From contig NZ_ATUR01000007.1 of NCBI RefSeq assembly GCF_000420305.1, positions 124,001 to 188,000 on the forward strand: a DNA stretch of 64,000 nt, given 5' to 3'. Positions within the stretch are counted from its first letter, which is position 1; each line of letters begins with the position of its first letter. The position numbers and the translations under genes were made by a program. Of this stretch, positions 40,729-50,679 are shown one piece after another. The notes under the pieces were generated by a model, which did not search any database, was not told the DNA's origin, and was given only the letters and a program-made list of their open reading frames with translations. The stretch comes from Novosphingopyxis baekryungensis DSM 16222 (GTDB lineage: Bacteria; Pseudomonadota; Alphaproteobacteria; Sphingomonadales; Sphingomonadaceae).

Positions 40729-43018
40729 CCCTCAGCGATCGGACGCGGGGCAGAATAGCGCCCGTGGCGTCAGCCGCCGTTCGCTGCTGATCGGCGGGCT
40801 GGCGGCGGGCGGCCTGGTGGTCGGCTGGACGCTCTGGCCGCGGCAATATCGGCCGGGTTTCGCCGCGACGGATAATGAACGCGTGTTCGATGCCTGGTTG
40901 AAGATCGCGCGCGATGGCCAGGTGACGGTTGCGCTGCCGCAAGCCGAACTTGGCCAGGGTGTCTATACGCAGCTGGCCCAGATCGTGTGCGGTGAGCTTG
41001 GCGCCGACTGGCGCACGGTGGCGGTGCAGCCGGCGGCGATCAATCCGCTCTTCTCGAACAGCCTGCTCGCGCGCGAATGGGCTCCTGCCGTCCTGCCGGC
41101 GCGTGCCGAACAGGCGGAGGACGAACCGGTTGTTGGCGAAGCGCTGGAAGAGCTTGCCACCCGAGGAACCTTCATGGTTACGGCGGGGTCCAGCTCCGTG
41201 CGCATGTTCGAGCGGCCTGCGCGGGTGGCGGGCGCCACGGCGCGCGTGCTGCTGTGCCAGGCCGCCGCCGCCCGCTTGGACGTGCCTTGGGAAAGCTGTC
41301 AGGCGATCGATGGATTTGTCACCCATGGCCGCGAGCGTCTGCGCTTCGGCGATCTGGTGGACGACGCCGCCGCAATCGATCCGCCCGATCCGGTCCCGCT
41401 CCTGCCGTCAGCGCGCAATGCCCTGTCGGGTGAGGATATGCCGCGTCTCGACATACCGGCCAAGCTGGATGGCAGCGCGACGTTCGCCGCCGATGTGCGC
41501 TTGCCGGATATGCTGTACGCGTCGATCCGCCACGGTCCCGTCGGAGACAGCACCCTTACCAAGGTCAATGACGCCGGGGGGCGGGGCATTGTCGGGCTGG
41601 TGTCGGTGGTCAAGACCAGTCGCTGGGTTGCCGCGGTCGCCTCCAACTGGTGGGCCGCCAATCGCGCGCTGGACCGGTTGGCACCGACGTTCGAGACGAC
41701 TGGAATTCTGCCGGATAGCGAGAGCATCGATGATGCGCTGTCGGAGGCGCTGCGGATCGGCCAGGGCTGGTCCATCGCCAAGCGTGGGGCGGTCGGCGCA
41801 GCGTTCGACAAAAGCGCCGGCACCCGCATATTCGAGGCGCGCTACGGCGCCGCCCCGGCGCTGCACGCGGGCATCGAGACGCGCAACGCCACGGCATCCG
41901 TCAAGAACGGCAAGGTGGAGATCTGGACGGCCACGCAGGCCCCGGCGGCGACGCGGGACGCCGTGGCCGCAGCGCTCGACATGGCCGCATCCGACGTGAC
42001 CCTTTACCCCATGATGGCCGGCGGCGCCTTTGGCCGGGGGCTGGATCCTGCCGTGGCCGTGGAAGCGGCGTTGATCAGCCGCCATATGAGCCGTCCGGTT
42101 CAGCTGGTCTGGTCGCGTGCCGAGGAATGTCTGCAGGATCATTACCGGGCAGCGGCCAAGGCCCGTATGGTCGGCGCCATTGCGCAAGATGGTTCCTTGG
42201 CCGGCCTGTCGGTGAAGATCGCCGTGCCGGCCACGATGCGCGAACAGATGCAGCGCCTCACGCAATCCGCATCATCGCAGGATGCGCCGCGCGCCGTATC
42301 GGGCGAGCGGGACGTGCTGGCGGTGGAAGGGGCCGTGCCGCCTTATGCCATCCCCAATCTCTCGGTGGATCACTATCCGGCGGATATCGGCATTCCGACG
42401 GGGCGCTGGCGCGGCAACGCCCACAGCTATACCGCTTTTTTCATCGAGGGCTTTCTGGACGAGCTGGCCACGGCGTCGGGCATCGAACCCCTGTCTTTCC
42501 GCATGCAGATGCTGACCGGGCAACCACGTCTGGCGGCGTGCGTCACCGGCGTTGCCGCCATGGCGAACTGGAGCGGCGGCGCACAGGGTGAGGGGCAGGG
42601 ACTGGCCTGCCATGCCATGCGCGGATCGCATATTGCCATTATCGCCAATGCCCGCACCGGCGATCGCGGCGTACGCGTGAGCCGCATCTCCGCCGTGGTG
42701 GATGCCGGGCGTCTGATCAATCCGGATATCGCGCGTCAGCAGATCGAGGGCGGGATCGTCTGGGGCCTGGCGCAGGCACTTGGCGTGTCGACGGGGTTCG
42801 AGGGCGGCCTGGCCACCGTTCGGCGGCTGCGCGATGCGAACGTGCCAGCGCTCGCCGACATGCCGGATATTCAAGTCGAGTTCGTGCGTAGCGAGGCGGA
42901 CCCTGGTGGGCTGGGAGAGATCGGTGTGCCGGCTGTGGCCCCTGCAATCGCCAGCGCCCTTTTCTCTGCGTCCGGCATTCGCTTGCGCGAACTGCCGTTG
43001 CTTTCGGATGCGTTGTAG
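40712..43018 (+). CDS. Molybdopterin-binding oxidoreductase subunit (IorB type)
   Basis: About 768 residues from a GTG at 40712, overlapping the previous gene by 17 bases; there is no ATG option. A Tat signal, [20 protein letters not shown], is followed by the large subunit of the isoquinoline 1-oxidoreductase/aldehyde oxidase group: [20 protein letters not shown], an aldehyde/xanthine-DH C2 pattern [39 protein letters not shown] and the C-terminal [20 protein letters not shown], where Glu in GEIG is the likely catalytic base. The small [2Fe-2S] subunit that normally pairs with it is not in the neighbourhood. Substrate unknown, active in the periplasm. Confidence 0.88.
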   Translation: MSGKTDPQRSDAGQNSARGVSRRSLLIGGLAAGGLVVGWTLWPRQYRPGFAATDNERVFDAWLKIARDGQVTVALPQAELGQGVYTQLAQIVCGELGADWRTVAVQPAAINPLFSNSLLAREWAPAVLPARAEQAEDEPVVGEALEELATRGTFMVTAGSSSVRMFERPARVAGATARVLLCQAAAARLDVPWESCQAIDGFVTHGRERLRFGDLVDDAAAIDPPDPVPLLPSARNALSGEDMPRLDIPAKLDGSATFAADVRLPDMLYASIRHGPVGDSTLTKVNDAGGRGIVGLVSVVKTSRWVAAVASNWWAANRALDRLAPTFETTGILPDSESIDDALSEALRIGQGWSIAKRGAVGAAFDKSAGTRIFEARYGAAPALHAGIETRNATASVKNGKVEIWTATQAPAATRDAVAAALDMAASDVTLYPMMAGGAFGRGLDPAVAVEAALISRHMSRPVQLVWSRAEECLQDHYRAAAKARMVGAIAQDGSLAGLSVKIAVPATMREQMQRLTQSASSQDAPRAVSGERDVLAVEGAVPPYAIPNLSVDHYPADIGIPTGRWRGNAHSYTAFFIEGFLDELATASGIEPLSFRMQMLTGQPRLAACVTGVAAMANWSGGAQGEGQGLACHAMRGSHIAIIANARTGDRGVRVSRISAVVDAGRLINPDIARQQIEGGIVWGLAQALGVSTGFEGGLATVRRLRDANVPALADMPDIQVEFVRSEADPGGLGEIGVPAVAPAIASALFSASGIRLRELPLLSDAL

Positions 43019-43081
43019 GCGACTCCATCGTCGACGTCCCGGCGTGCCTCCCCGGCAGGCCCTTCAGTTCTGGAATATGAT

Positions 43082-44080
43082 GTGAAACCCACCGATCACC
43101 CTCCGATTGCCGCCCCCCGCATCGGCCTTCTGCTCGTCAATCTCGGCACGCCGGAGGCGGCAGAGCCCAAGGCGGTTAAGCGCTATCTGGGCGAGTTTCT
43201 GTCCGACAGACGGGTCGTCGAGATCCCGCCGCTTCTGTGGCAGCCGATCCTGCGCGGGATCATCCTGCAGACGCGGCCCAAGAAATCGGCGGAGGCCTAT
43301 AGCCAGGTGTGGATGCCGGAAGGATCGCCGCTGGCCCATTTCACCAAATGTCAGGCCGAAGAGCTGTCGCGGCGGTTCGGCGCGCAAGTCGATGTGCGCT
43401 GGGCGATGCGTTACGGCGCGCCATCGATCGCGGATGTCCTCGGCGCAATGAAGGCGGATGGCTGCGAACGCATTCTGGTGGCACCGCTCTATCCGCAATA
43501 TTGCGGAGCGACGACGGCCACGGTGATGGATGAGGCCTATCGCACGCTCGCTGCCATGCGCTGGCAACCGGCGCTGCGCACGCTGCCACCTTATTATGAT
43601 GACGCCGCCTATATCGGCGCCTTGAAGAGCAGCATCGAAGAGGGATTGGGGCAGCTGGACTTTACCCCCGATGCCCTGCTGCTCAGCTTCCATGGCATGC
43701 CGCAGCGCACCCTGGAGCTGGGCGATCCCTATCATTGCCATTGCCGCAAGACTGCGCGGCTGCTGGGCGAAGCGATGGACCGCGAGGTTCATGTCGCCTT
43801 TCAGTCCCGTTTCGGCCGCGCCAAATGGCTGGAGCCGGCAACCGACACCATGCTGGAAGCCATGCCCGGCAAGGGTATCAGGAAGCTGGCCATTGCTGCG
43901 CCCGGCTTTGCCTCCGATTGCCTGGAAACGCTTGAGGAACTCGCCATTCGCGGCAAGGAACAGTTCGAGAGCGGTGGCGGTGAACGGTTCGCCTATCTGC
44001 CCTGCCTGAACGACAGCGCGCCCGGCATGGACATGTTGCAGCAACTGGCAAGCCGCGAGCTATCTGGCTGGATCGATTAA
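43082..44080 (+). CDS. hemH: Ferrochelatase
   Basis: 332 residues from a GTG at 43082. It inserts Fe2+ into protoporphyrin IX, the last step of heme synthesis. Motifs: GLLLVNLGTPEAAE at the N-terminus, VWMPEGSPL, APLYPQYCGATTATVMD, LLLSFHGMPQRTLELGDPYH with the catalytic His, and VAFQSRFGRAKWLEP. The order and length are normal. It is 63 bases after the molybdopterin subunit. Confidence 0.95.
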   Translation: MKPTDHPPIAAPRIGLLLVNLGTPEAAEPKAVKRYLGEFLSDRRVVEIPPLLWQPILRGIILQTRPKKSAEAYSQVWMPEGSPLAHFTKCQAEELSRRFGAQVDVRWAMRYGAPSIADVLGAMKADGCERILVAPLYPQYCGATTATVMDEAYRTLAAMRWQPALRTLPPYYDDAAYIGALKSSIEEGLGQLDFTPDALLLSFHGMPQRTLELGDPYHCHCRKTARLLGEAMDREVHVAFQSRFGRAKWLEPATDTMLEAMPGKGIRKLAIAAPGFASDCLETLEELAIRGKEQFESGGGERFAYLPCLNDSAPGMDMLQQLASRELSGWID

Positions 44081-44180
44081 AATCGCAGCCTTGTCGGCAA
44101 CTATCGGGCTGCTATTGCTTTTAAAGGCGGGGAGAGGCCGAATGCACGGCCCACCTAGGATGAGGAAAGGTTGAAAGCTT

Positions 44181-44903
44181 ATGGCACGCATCGCAGTGGT
44201 TACCGGAGGAAGTCGCGGAATTGGGGAAGCCATCAGCTGTGCGTTGAAGGACGCCGGGATGACGGTCGTCGCGGTGTATGCCGGCAATGACGAGGCGGCG
44301 AAAGAGTTCACCGATCGCACCGGGATCGAAACCCGCAAATGGGATGTGGGCGATCATCAAGCCTGCATCGATGGTTGCGCCGAAATCACCGAGTCCGTTG
44401 GCCCGATCGACGTGCTGGTGAACAATGCCGGCATCACGCGCGACGGCACCATGCAGAGAATGACATTCGACGACTGGAATGAGGTGATGCGCGTCAATTT
44501 GGGCGGCTGCTTCAACATGGCCAAGGCAATCTATCCCGGCATGCGCGAGCGCGGCTGGGGCCGGATCGTCAATATCGGATCGATCAACGGTCAGGCCGGT
44601 CAATATGGCCAGGTGAACTATGCCGCCGCCAAATCGGGCATCCATGGTTTCACCAAGGCGCTGGCGCAGGAAGGTGCGCGCACGGGCGTTACCGTGAACG
44701 CCATCGCACCGGGTTATATCGATACCGATATGGTCGCCGCCGTGCCGGAGGAAGTGCTGGAAAAGATCGTAGCAAAAATTCCGGTAGGCCGTCTTGGCCA
44801 AGCCGACGAGATCGCCCGCGGCGTGCGTTTTCTATGCTCTGAAGATGCCGGCTTCGTGACCGGATCGACGATGTCGATCAACGGCGGGCAGCACATGTAT
44901 TAA
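44181..44903 (+). CDS. phbB: Acetoacetyl-CoA reductase
   Basis: 240 residues, SDR of the PhbB type that reduces acetoacetyl-CoA with NADPH to (R)-3-hydroxybutyryl-CoA for PHB. RIAVVTGGSRGIGEAI, VLVNNAGITRDGTMQRMTFD, VNIGSINGQAGQYGQVNYAA with the Ser/Tyr/Lys set, and NAIAPGYIDTDMVAAVPEEV are close to the PhbB pattern. phaC and phasin lie 6-8 kb away on the other strand; no thiolase gene is in the window. AGGAAAGG precedes the ATG. Confidence 0.93.
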   Translation: MARIAVVTGGSRGIGEAISCALKDAGMTVVAVYAGNDEAAKEFTDRTGIETRKWDVGDHQACIDGCAEITESVGPIDVLVNNAGITRDGTMQRMTFDDWNEVMRVNLGGCFNMAKAIYPGMRERGWGRIVNIGSINGQAGQYGQVNYAAAKSGIHGFTKALAQEGARTGVTVNAIAPGYIDTDMVAAVPEEVLEKIVAKIPVGRLGQADEIARGVRFLCSEDAGFVTGSTMSINGGQHMY

Positions 44904-44924
44904 GCGCCGGGCGCTGCAATTCTG

Positions 44925-45176
44925 ATGGGCCCCGATCGATATCATCCACCGGTCAAGAGATCGGTGACGATCGCGGGCCATCAGACGTCTATCAGCTTGG
45001 AGCCTCTTTTCTGGACGCTGCTGCGCCAAGCCGCCGATGAGGCGCATGAACCGATGAGCCAGCTGGTCGCCAAAATCGATGCCGAGCGGCTGGAATCGAA
45101 CCATCCGCCCGGCTTGGCCGGAGCGATCCGCCTGTGGCTGGCGGATCACTGGCTATGCCAAGAGGGCACTTCCTGA
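44925..45176 (+). CDS. Ribbon-helix-helix domain protein
   Basis: 83 residues. VKRSVTIAGHQTSISLEPLF, then WTLLRQAADEAHEPMSQLV and PPGLAGAIRLWLADHW: the AF0104-like RHH pattern, in which the beta strand RSVTIAGHQTSISL pairs in a dimer. Whether it binds DNA and what it controls is unknown. It starts 21 bases after phbB, so it may be co-transcribed with it. It is not the PhaR repressor, which belongs to another family. Confidence 0.85.
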   Translation: MGPDRYHPPVKRSVTIAGHQTSISLEPLFWTLLRQAADEAHEPMSQLVAKIDAERLESNHPPGLAGAIRLWLADHWLCQEGTS

Positions 45177-45193
45177 GAAGGCCCTTGCCGAGT

Positions 45194-46780
45194 TCAGGCC
45201 GCCTCGCGCTGTTCTTCTTCGGCCGGAGCGAGACGGATGAGATAATCGAATGCGCTAAGCGCCGCCTTGGAGCCTTCGCCAATCGCTATCACGATCTGCT
45301 TGAACGGGGTGGTGGTGGCATCGCCGCCCGCGAACACGCCAGGAATACTGGTCCCACCACGCGCATCGACTTCGATTTCGCCATGCTTGGTCAGGCCAAT
45401 CGTGCCTTGCAGCCATTCGGTATTAGGTACGAGGCCGATCTGCACGAAGATGCCAGCCAGATCGATCTGCCGATCATCGCCGCTGTCTCGGTCCTTGTAG
45501 ACCAGGCCGGTCACCTTTTCGCCGTCGCCCAGTACCTCTGTCGTCATGGCCGATGTGATGACTTCGACATTCTTCAGGCTGCGCAGCTTGCGCTGCAGCA
45601 CCTCATCGGCACGCAACTGGCTATCATATTCGATCAGCGTCACATGGCTTACGATCCCGGCAAGATCGATGGCGGCTTCTACACCGCTATTGCCGCCGCC
45701 GATCACCGATACGCGCTTGCCCTTGAACAGAGGACCGTCGCAATGCGGACAATAGGCTACGCCCTTGTTTTTATATTGCTCTTCTCCGGTCACGCCGAGC
45801 TGTCGCCAACGGGCACCGGTGGAAAGAATGACCGTTTTAGCCTTCAGCGAGGCACCGTTTTTCAGGCGAATTTCATGTAGGCCACCTTCTTCAGTGGCGG
45901 GGATCAAGGCCTCGGCACGCTGCAGGTTCATGATGTCGACATCGTTGTGCCGGACATGCTCCTCCAGTTCGGCGCCGAGTTTTGGACCCTCGGTATATTT
46001 GATCGACGTGAAATTCTCGATGCCCATGGTATCGAGGACCTGTCCGCCAAAGCGTTCGGCCAGCACACCGGTGCTGATGCCTTTGCGCGCGGCATATACG
46101 GCCGCTGCAGCGCCGGCGGGGCCGCCGCCAACGACCAGCACGTCGAACGGCGCTTTCTTGGCGAGCTTTTCAGCCGCCTTGCTTTCGGAGCCTGTATCGA
46201 TCTTGGCCAGGATCTGTTCCAGCTCCATCCGGCCCTGGCCGAATGGTTCACCGTTCAGATAGATGGACGGCACGGCCATGACCTTGCGCGTCTCGACCTC
46301 ATCCTTGAATGCCCCGCCATCGATCGCGGTGTGGCGAATGCGCGGATTGACCACGCTCATGAGATTCAGGGCCTGCACGACATCGGGGCAGTTCTGGCAA
46401 CTCAGCGAAAAATAGGTCTCGAAATGATAGTCGCCATCCAGCGCGCGGACCTGATCCAGCACATCTTCCGGCGTTTTCGGCTTGTGGCCGCCCACATGGA
46501 GCAGGGCGAGCACCAGCGATGTAAACTCATGGCCCATGGGCAGGCCAGCGAAACGAACCGAAATATCGGTGCCGCTCCGCCGGATCGCGAAACTCGGCGA
46601 GCGGTCATCCTGCTCCGCTTGCGCCACGGAAACCTTGTCGGACAGCGCAGCTATCTCGCCGAGCAGTTCCGTCATCTCGCGCGACTTTGGGCTGTCGTCT
46701 GGCGATGGCACCAGCTCGATCGGCTCGCGCACATTTTCAAGATAGGATTTGAGCTGCGTCTGCATGCCGGCGTCGAGCAT
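45194..46780 (-). CDS. ahpF: Alkyl hydroperoxide reductase subunit F
   Basis: 528 residues, the NADH-linked flavoprotein that re-reduces AhpC. N-terminal tandem thioredoxin-like domain with the redox pair in [13 protein letters not shown]-binding [20 protein letters not shown], the second disulfide in [14 protein letters not shown]-binding [13 protein letters not shown], and the C-terminal [15 protein letters not shown]. It follows ahpC on the same strand with 129 bases between, interrupted by a UUCG hairpin at 46860-46887. Confidence 0.96.
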   Translation of the reverse strand: MLDAGMQTQLKSYLENVREPIELVPSPDDSPKSREMTELLGEIAALSDKVSVAQAEQDDRSPSFAIRRSGTDISVRFAGLPMGHEFTSLVLALLHVGGHKPKTPEDVLDQVRALDGDYHFETYFSLSCQNCPDVVQALNLMSVVNPRIRHTAIDGGAFKDEVETRKVMAVPSIYLNGEPFGQGRMELEQILAKIDTGSESKAAEKLAKKAPFDVLVVGGGPAGAAAAVYAARKGISTGVLAERFGGQVLDTMGIENFTSIKYTEGPKLGAELEEHVRHNDVDIMNLQRAEALIPATEEGGLHEIRLKNGASLKAKTVILSTGARWRQLGVTGEEQYKNKGVAYCPHCDGPLFKGKRVSVIGGGNSGVEAAIDLAGIVSHVTLIEYDSQLRADEVLQRKLRSLKNVEVITSAMTTEVLGDGEKVTGLVYKDRDSGDDRQIDLAGIFVQIGLVPNTEWLQGTIGLTKHGEIEVDARGGTSIPGVFAGGDATTTPFKQIVIAIGEGSKAALSAFDYLIRLAPAEEEQREAA

Positions 46781-46859
46781 TGCGGTCTCCAGAAATGTTC
46801 GGGGGTGGGGAGAGAGCGGACGGGGCCAGTTATATGGCCTCCTGATCCTGTAATCTAAT

Positions 46860-46887
46860 GGAGCCCGCCGCCGAAGCGGCAGGCTCC
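46860..46887 (-). terminator. UUCG-tetraloop hairpin between ahpC and ahpF
   Basis: On the minus strand: GGAGCC, T, GCCGC, loop TTCG, GCGGC, G, GGCTCC, a 12-bp stem with one G-U pair closed by the very stable C(UUCG)G loop. Only a weak T-rich tail follows, so it may act as partial terminator or 3'-end protector of ahpC mRNA. Confidence 0.65.
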
Positions 46888-46909
46888 TGTCAATGGCATT
46901 AGGTAGGCT

Positions 46910-47473
46910 TTAGATCTTGCCGACAAGGTCGAGCGAGGGTGCCAGCGTGTCTTCGCCTTCTTCCCACTTGGCCGGGCAAACTTCACCGGGGTGGTTGCGG
47001 ATATACTGCGCGGCCTTCACCTTGCGCAGCAACTCGGTGGCGTTGCGGCCAACGCCCTCGCAGGTCATTTCCATCACCTGAACCACACCGTCGGGGTCGA
47101 CCACGAACGTCGCGCGATCGGCAAGGCCCTGCTCTTCGCGCAGGCAATCGAAATTCCGGGCAATGGCGTGGTTCTGATCGCCAAGCATGTAGAAGTCGAT
47201 CTTGCCGATGGCCGGCGAGCTATCGTGCCATGCCTTGTGGCTGAAATGGGTGTCGGTGGATACGCTGTACACTTCCACGTCCATCTTCTGGAGCATGGGA
47301 TAGATATCAGCGAGATCTTCCAGTTCCGTGGGGCACACGAAGGTGAAATCCGCGGGATAGAAGAAAAATACGGCCCATTTGCCCTTGGTGTCCTCGTCGG
47401 TCACGGTCAGGAACTCGCCCTGCTTGTAAGCCTGGGCGGTGAAAGGTTGGATCTGTTTGTTCAGAACGGACAT
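46910..47473 (-). CDS. ahpC: Alkyl hydroperoxide reductase subunit C (peroxiredoxin)
   Basis: 187 residues from the ATG at 47473, the same length as E. coli AhpC; an in-frame start 18 bases upstream is less likely. Peroxidatic Cys47 in [12 protein letters not shown] and resolving Cys166 in GEVCPAKW; the GG-like TCEGVGRN and [16 protein letters not shown] regions are intact. It reduces H2O2, organic peroxides and peroxynitrite using AhpF. The promoter region carries an OxyR-like 37-bp site (47549-47585), a -10-like TATAGT, and a PhaR-like core (47508-47519) in the 5' leader. Confidence 0.97.
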   Translation of the reverse strand: MSVLNKQIQPFTAQAYKQGEFLTVTDEDTKGKWAVFFFYPADFTFVCPTELEDLADIYPMLQKMDVEVYSVSTDTHFSHKAWHDSSPAIGKIDFYMLGDQNHAIARNFDCLREEQGLADRATFVVDPDGVVQVMEMTCEGVGRNATELLRKVKAAQYIRNHPGEVCPAKWEEGEDTLAPSLDLVGKI

Positions 47474-47507
47474 GGATATTTCCTCTGTCATGGGTGGGAG
47501 AAGTTTG

Positions 47508-47519
47508 TGTGCAGTGCAC
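47508..47519. promoter_or_regulatory. PhaR-like core in the ahpC leader
   Basis: TGTGCAGTGCAC, a 12-bp near-palindrome identical to the inner part of the phasin operator (50680-50694) read on the other strand. It lies 35 bases before the ahpC ATG and next to the -10-like TATAGT (47518-47523). Confidence 0.4.
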
Positions 47520-47548
47520 TATATGGCGTGCGCCGATAAATTTACCAA

Positions 47549-47585
47549 CTCGTTTTTATCGAACGCGCCAATCGCTTTTTTCGAT
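47549..47585 (-). promoter_or_regulatory. OxyR-like operator upstream of ahpC
   Basis: Four tetramers in the order ATCG, CGAT, TTCG, CGAG, each separated by exactly 7 bases. The E. coli OxyR tetramer site has the same 4-7-4-7-4-7-4 spacing (ATAG/CTAT). The bases differ, so the regulator could be OxyR or another LysR-type protein. It lies 25 bases upstream of the -10-like box. Confidence 0.45.
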
Positions 47586-47750
47586 AAATAGCCAATGATG
47601 AAGAAACGGGAGACAGGCGTCATTGTTCCGCAATTCTGCGGAAATATGAGCGGCGGTGGTCGGTCTGTGGTTCAGCAGGCTTGTCTGCCGACTACAGCCG
47701 TCACCGGCCGGCCGGTTAGGGCCGAATGCGTTGTGCGTTGCAATAGAACT

Positions 47751-47770
47751 GGCGCGGCGGGTACCGCGCC
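47751..47770 (-). terminator. Hairpin after murA
   Basis: GGCGCGG and CCGCGCC arms with a 6-base loop, 10 bases after the end of murA on the minus strand. Only a weak T-rich tail follows, so its termination strength is uncertain. Confidence 0.5.
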
Positions 47771-47779
47771 GGCAAGCGA

Positions 47780-49069
47780 TCAGTCGCCGCCGACGCGTTC
47801 GATATCGGCGCCCACAGCCTGCAGTTTTTCCTCGAGCCGTTCATAGCCCCGGTCGAGATGATAGATGCGGTTGAGCTCGGTCTGCCCCTCGGCTGCCAGC
47901 CCGGCAATAACCAGGCTCATGGACGCCCGCAGGTCGGTGGCCATGACGGGCGCACCGGTAAGCCGGTCCACGCCGCGCACCACCGCCGTATGTCCGTCGA
48001 CATCGATATGCGCGCCCATGCGGTTAAGCTCTGGCACGTGCATATAACGGTTCTCGAAAATCGTTTCGGTCAGCACGCTATTACCGTCTGCCTTGCATAG
48101 CAGCGCCATCAGCTGCGCCTGCATATCGGTGGCAAGGCCGGGATAGGGCGCCGTGTTGAGACGAACCGCCTTCAGCGGCGCATTGGCGGCCACTTTCACG
48201 CCCTTTTTATAGGGCTCGACATGCAGACCCATTTCGATGAGCGCTTCCAAGGTGGCGTCCATTTCGTTCGCGCGGGCACCAACCAGGTCGACATCGCCGC
48301 CGGTGATGGCTGCAGCGCAGGCATAGCTCCCTGCCTCGATGCGATCCGGCATCACCTCATAGGTCGCGCCGTGCAGACGGGGCACGCCGTGAATGGTGAT
48401 GTCGGATGTGCCGATACCCTCGATATCGGCGCCCATCTCCACAAGCAGATTGCACAGATCGATGATCTCGGGCTCGCGCGCAGCGTTGCGCAGGATCGTG
48501 GTGCCCTGCGCCAGACTGGCCGCCATCAGGGCATTTTCCGTCGCCCCCACGGACACGACGGGGAAGCTGTATGTGCCGCCAGGCAGCCCACCATCGGGCG
48601 CACTGGCACGGACATAGCCGGCCGCAATCTCAATGTCCGCGCCCATGGCTTCCAGCACCTTCAGATGCAGATCGATCGGCCGGTTGCCGATGGCGCAGCC
48701 ACCCGGAAGCGATACGGTGGCTTCGCCGGCGCGCGCCAGCAATGGGCCCAGCACCAGGATCGAGGCCCGCATTTTGCGCACGATATCATAAGGTGCAACG
48801 GTCGACGTAATCCGCGTTGCCTGCAGAGTCATGACCCGCCCGAAATCTTCCGGGCGAGACCCGGCGATGGCCGTCGAGACGCCGAATTGGTTCATCAGAT
48901 GCTGAAAACTGTCGATATCGGCCAGACGCGGCAGATTGCGCAGCGTCAGCGGTTCGTCCGTCAACAGCGCGCAGGGGATCAGCGTCAGCGCACTATTCTT
49001 GGCACCGGAGATGGGAATACGGCCTGACAGGCGGTTGCCGCCACGAATGATAATTCTATCCATAGCCAT
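47780..49069 (-). CDS. murA: UDP-N-acetylglucosamine 1-carboxyvinyltransferase
   Basis: 429 residues. First committed step of peptidoglycan synthesis: transfers enolpyruvate from PEP to UDP-GlcNAc. [20 protein letters not shown] at the N-terminus, [16 protein letters not shown] with the fosfomycin-binding Cys125, and [19 protein letters not shown] with the RASM site near the C-terminus. A Cys (not Asp) at the active loop implies fosfomycin-sensitive chemistry. It lies downstream of clpS on the same strand with 214 bases between. Confidence 0.96.
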   Translation of the reverse strand: MAMDRIIIRGGNRLSGRIPISGAKNSALTLIPCALLTDEPLTLRNLPRLADIDSFQHLMNQFGVSTAIAGSRPEDFGRVMTLQATRITSTVAPYDIVRKMRASILVLGPLLARAGEATVSLPGGCAIGNRPIDLHLKVLEAMGADIEIAAGYVRASAPDGGLPGGTYSFPVVSVGATENALMAASLAQGTTILRNAAREPEIIDLCNLLVEMGADIEGIGTSDITIHGVPRLHGATYEVMPDRIEAGSYACAAAITGGDVDLVGARANEMDATLEALIEMGLHVEPYKKGVKVAANAPLKAVRLNTAPYPGLATDMQAQLMALLCKADGNSVLTETIFENRYMHVPELNRMGAHIDVDGHTAVVRGVDRLTGAPVMATDLRASMSLVIAGLAAEGQTELNRIYHLDRGYERLEEKLQAVGADIERVGGD

Positions 49070-49283
49070 GGTGTAGCGATTGCGCGGCGGGAGGCAAGGC
49101 GGGCCATTGCTAAGTTTTTACGCTGACGCTGGCGACGATCGCGGTGCCATCCCGGACAAGATCCGCAATCGGCATGTCTTCACATGGAATGCTTCGCGAC
49201 ACACCACCGCTTGGTCGTTTCTAAGCTACCGTCCTGACAGGATTAGCCTGCGGACAACGCTCACGGCGACGAAGGCCGTCGCC

Positions 49284-49655
49284 TTACGCCTTTTCCAGCG
49301 TACATTGCAGCGGGTGCTGGTTCTGCCGGGCAAAATCCATCACCTGGTTCACCTTGGTTTCGGCCACTTCATAGCTGAAAATGCCGCAGACGCCGACTCC
49401 GCGCTGATGAACATGCAGCATCACGCGCGTCGCATCGTCCGTATCCATGGTGAAGAAGCGCTTCAGGCAATGAACCACAAATTCCATCGGCGTGTAATCG
49501 TCATTCAGCATGAGCACCTTATATTGGCTCGGCTGCTTGGTCTTGGGCCGGGTGCGCGTGGCAATGCCGACCGAGGGACCATCGGGATCCTGCTCATCGT
49601 CTTTCGCCATATGCGGCGGGAGGGGGCGAGACGGGTTCGTAATTGGCTGAGTCAT
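49284..49655 (-). CDS. clpS: ClpS adaptor of ClpAP
   Basis: About 123 residues from the ATG at 49655 ([11 protein letters not shown]); an ATG at 49610 (MAKDDEQD) is also possible. Disordered N-terminus, then [20 protein letters not shown] with the Asp pair that reads N-end-rule residues, [34 protein letters not shown] and [16 protein letters not shown]. It delivers N-degron substrates to ClpAP. clpA is not in the window. It follows phasin, after a terminator. Confidence 0.94.
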   Translation of the reverse strand: MTQPITNPSRPLPPHMAKDDEQDPDGPSVGIATRTRPKTKQPSQYKVLMLNDDYTPMEFVVHCLKRFFTMDTDDATRVMLHVHQRGVGVCGIFSYEVAETKVNQVMDFARQNQHPLQCTLEKA

Positions 49656-49796
49656 GACAGATTGAAATATGGCATGCTGGGGCGGCGGGGCAAGCCCCGG
49701 CTGTTCAAAGATCGGATAAAGCGCGGCCACTGCCACGCCTCAATCTGGGCATCTGAACGATTTGGCGGATAGGCCAATTGGCAACGCGCATGAAAA

Positions 49797-49824
49797 AGGC
49801 CGCCCCCTTTACCGGGAGCGGCCT
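49797..49824 (-). terminator. Terminator of the phasin gene
   Basis: On the minus strand AGGCCGCTCCC, a short loop, GGGGGCGGCCT, then TTTTT: an 11-position stem with one G-T pair and a T tract. It lies 32 bases after the end of the phasin gene. Confidence 0.8.
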
Positions 49825-49855
49825 CATTATCGGTTTAGTCCGAAGCGCGTTGGCT

Positions 49856-50614
49856 TCAGGCGTCGATCTTCATCTTATCGCTGGCTTCGGCCATGCGGTT
49901 GCTGATCGGCTGGAACATGTCGCCAAAAAGCTTGACCATCTTTTCTGTGTTCTTGGACGCCTGCTCCACCATCACGTCGAAGTTCTTGCGGGCAAATTCA
50001 CCCTGCAGCTGGAACAGCTCGGTCGGGGATTTCACCGAGGTGAAGTCCTTCATCGCACCCGAAGCGTCTTCAAAATTCTTCTTGGCGAATTCCATGTTGT
50101 CGCGGCTCATGTCCTGAAAGCCCTCGGCACCGATCTTGCCGGCTTCGACGAACGCTTCCACGTTACCGCGGCTCATTTCGCCAGCCTGCGTCATCATCTG
50201 GCTGGTCTTCTGCGTGGCGGCCTTGGCGCGCTCGGACATGTCGCCAACCATCTTGCTGGTCTGGTCGGTCATCTTTTCGGTGGTGTTAGCCATAGTCTTC
50301 ATTCCTTGTTTGATTTTCTCGCTCTCTTTGGCTGCTGTCTGCGCAACTGGCTTGGGAGCGGATTTTTGGGTTTCTGCCTCGGGCGTTTTCGCGTCCGCGG
50401 CAGGTTCAGGTGCCGGCGCCGCTGCGGGGGCGGGAGCCGGTTTGGGTTCAGCCTTTGGCGGTTCAACCTTTGCAGAAGCAGGCTTGGGCGCCTCTTCCGT
50501 GGCTTCGGCCTTTGGGCTGGCAGCGGCTTTGGCGGACGACCGCTTTGCCGATGTACGTTGCGTCCTGGCGCTGGCCGGGCGCTTTGATTTCGTGGCTGTC
50601 TTGCGAGCAGTCAT
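49856..50614 (-). CDS. Phasin, PHB granule protein
   Basis: 252 residues. Residues 1-~105 are a Lys/Ala/Pro tail (RTQRTSAKRSSAKAAASPKA, PKAEPKPAPAPAAAPAPEP) like histone- or PhaF-type tails that can bind DNA; ~110-250 is the phasin_2 helical domain (EAFVEAGKIGAEGFQDMSRD, SPTELFQLQGEFARKNFDVM). Phasins coat PHB granules and set their number; the basic tail could tie granules to the nucleoid as PhaM/PhaF do. Upstream (minus strand) TTGACG-17-TATGTT is a probable promoter, with the operator at 50680-50694 just before its -35. phaC lies 145 bases upstream on the same strand. Confidence 0.92.
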   Translation of the reverse strand: MTARKTATKSKRPASARTQRTSAKRSSAKAAASPKAEATEEAPKPASAKVEPPKAEPKPAPAPAAAPAPEPAADAKTPEAETQKSAPKPVAQTAAKESEKIKQGMKTMANTTEKMTDQTSKMVGDMSERAKAATQKTSQMMTQAGEMSRGNVEAFVEAGKIGAEGFQDMSRDNMEFAKKNFEDASGAMKDFTSVKSPTELFQLQGEFARKNFDVMVEQASKNTEKMVKLFGDMFQPISNRMAEASDKMKIDA

Positions 50615-50679
50615 CGTCGATCATTCCTTCTTTGCTGCTATGCAACATAGTGGATCGGCACCCCATCGTCAACCCATTA

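Noticed and set aside
47595-47846. 83-codon plus-strand frame between ahpC and murA
   Set aside because: Overlaps the end of murA antisense, no start context, no resemblance; the gap is explained by promoter and terminator sites.
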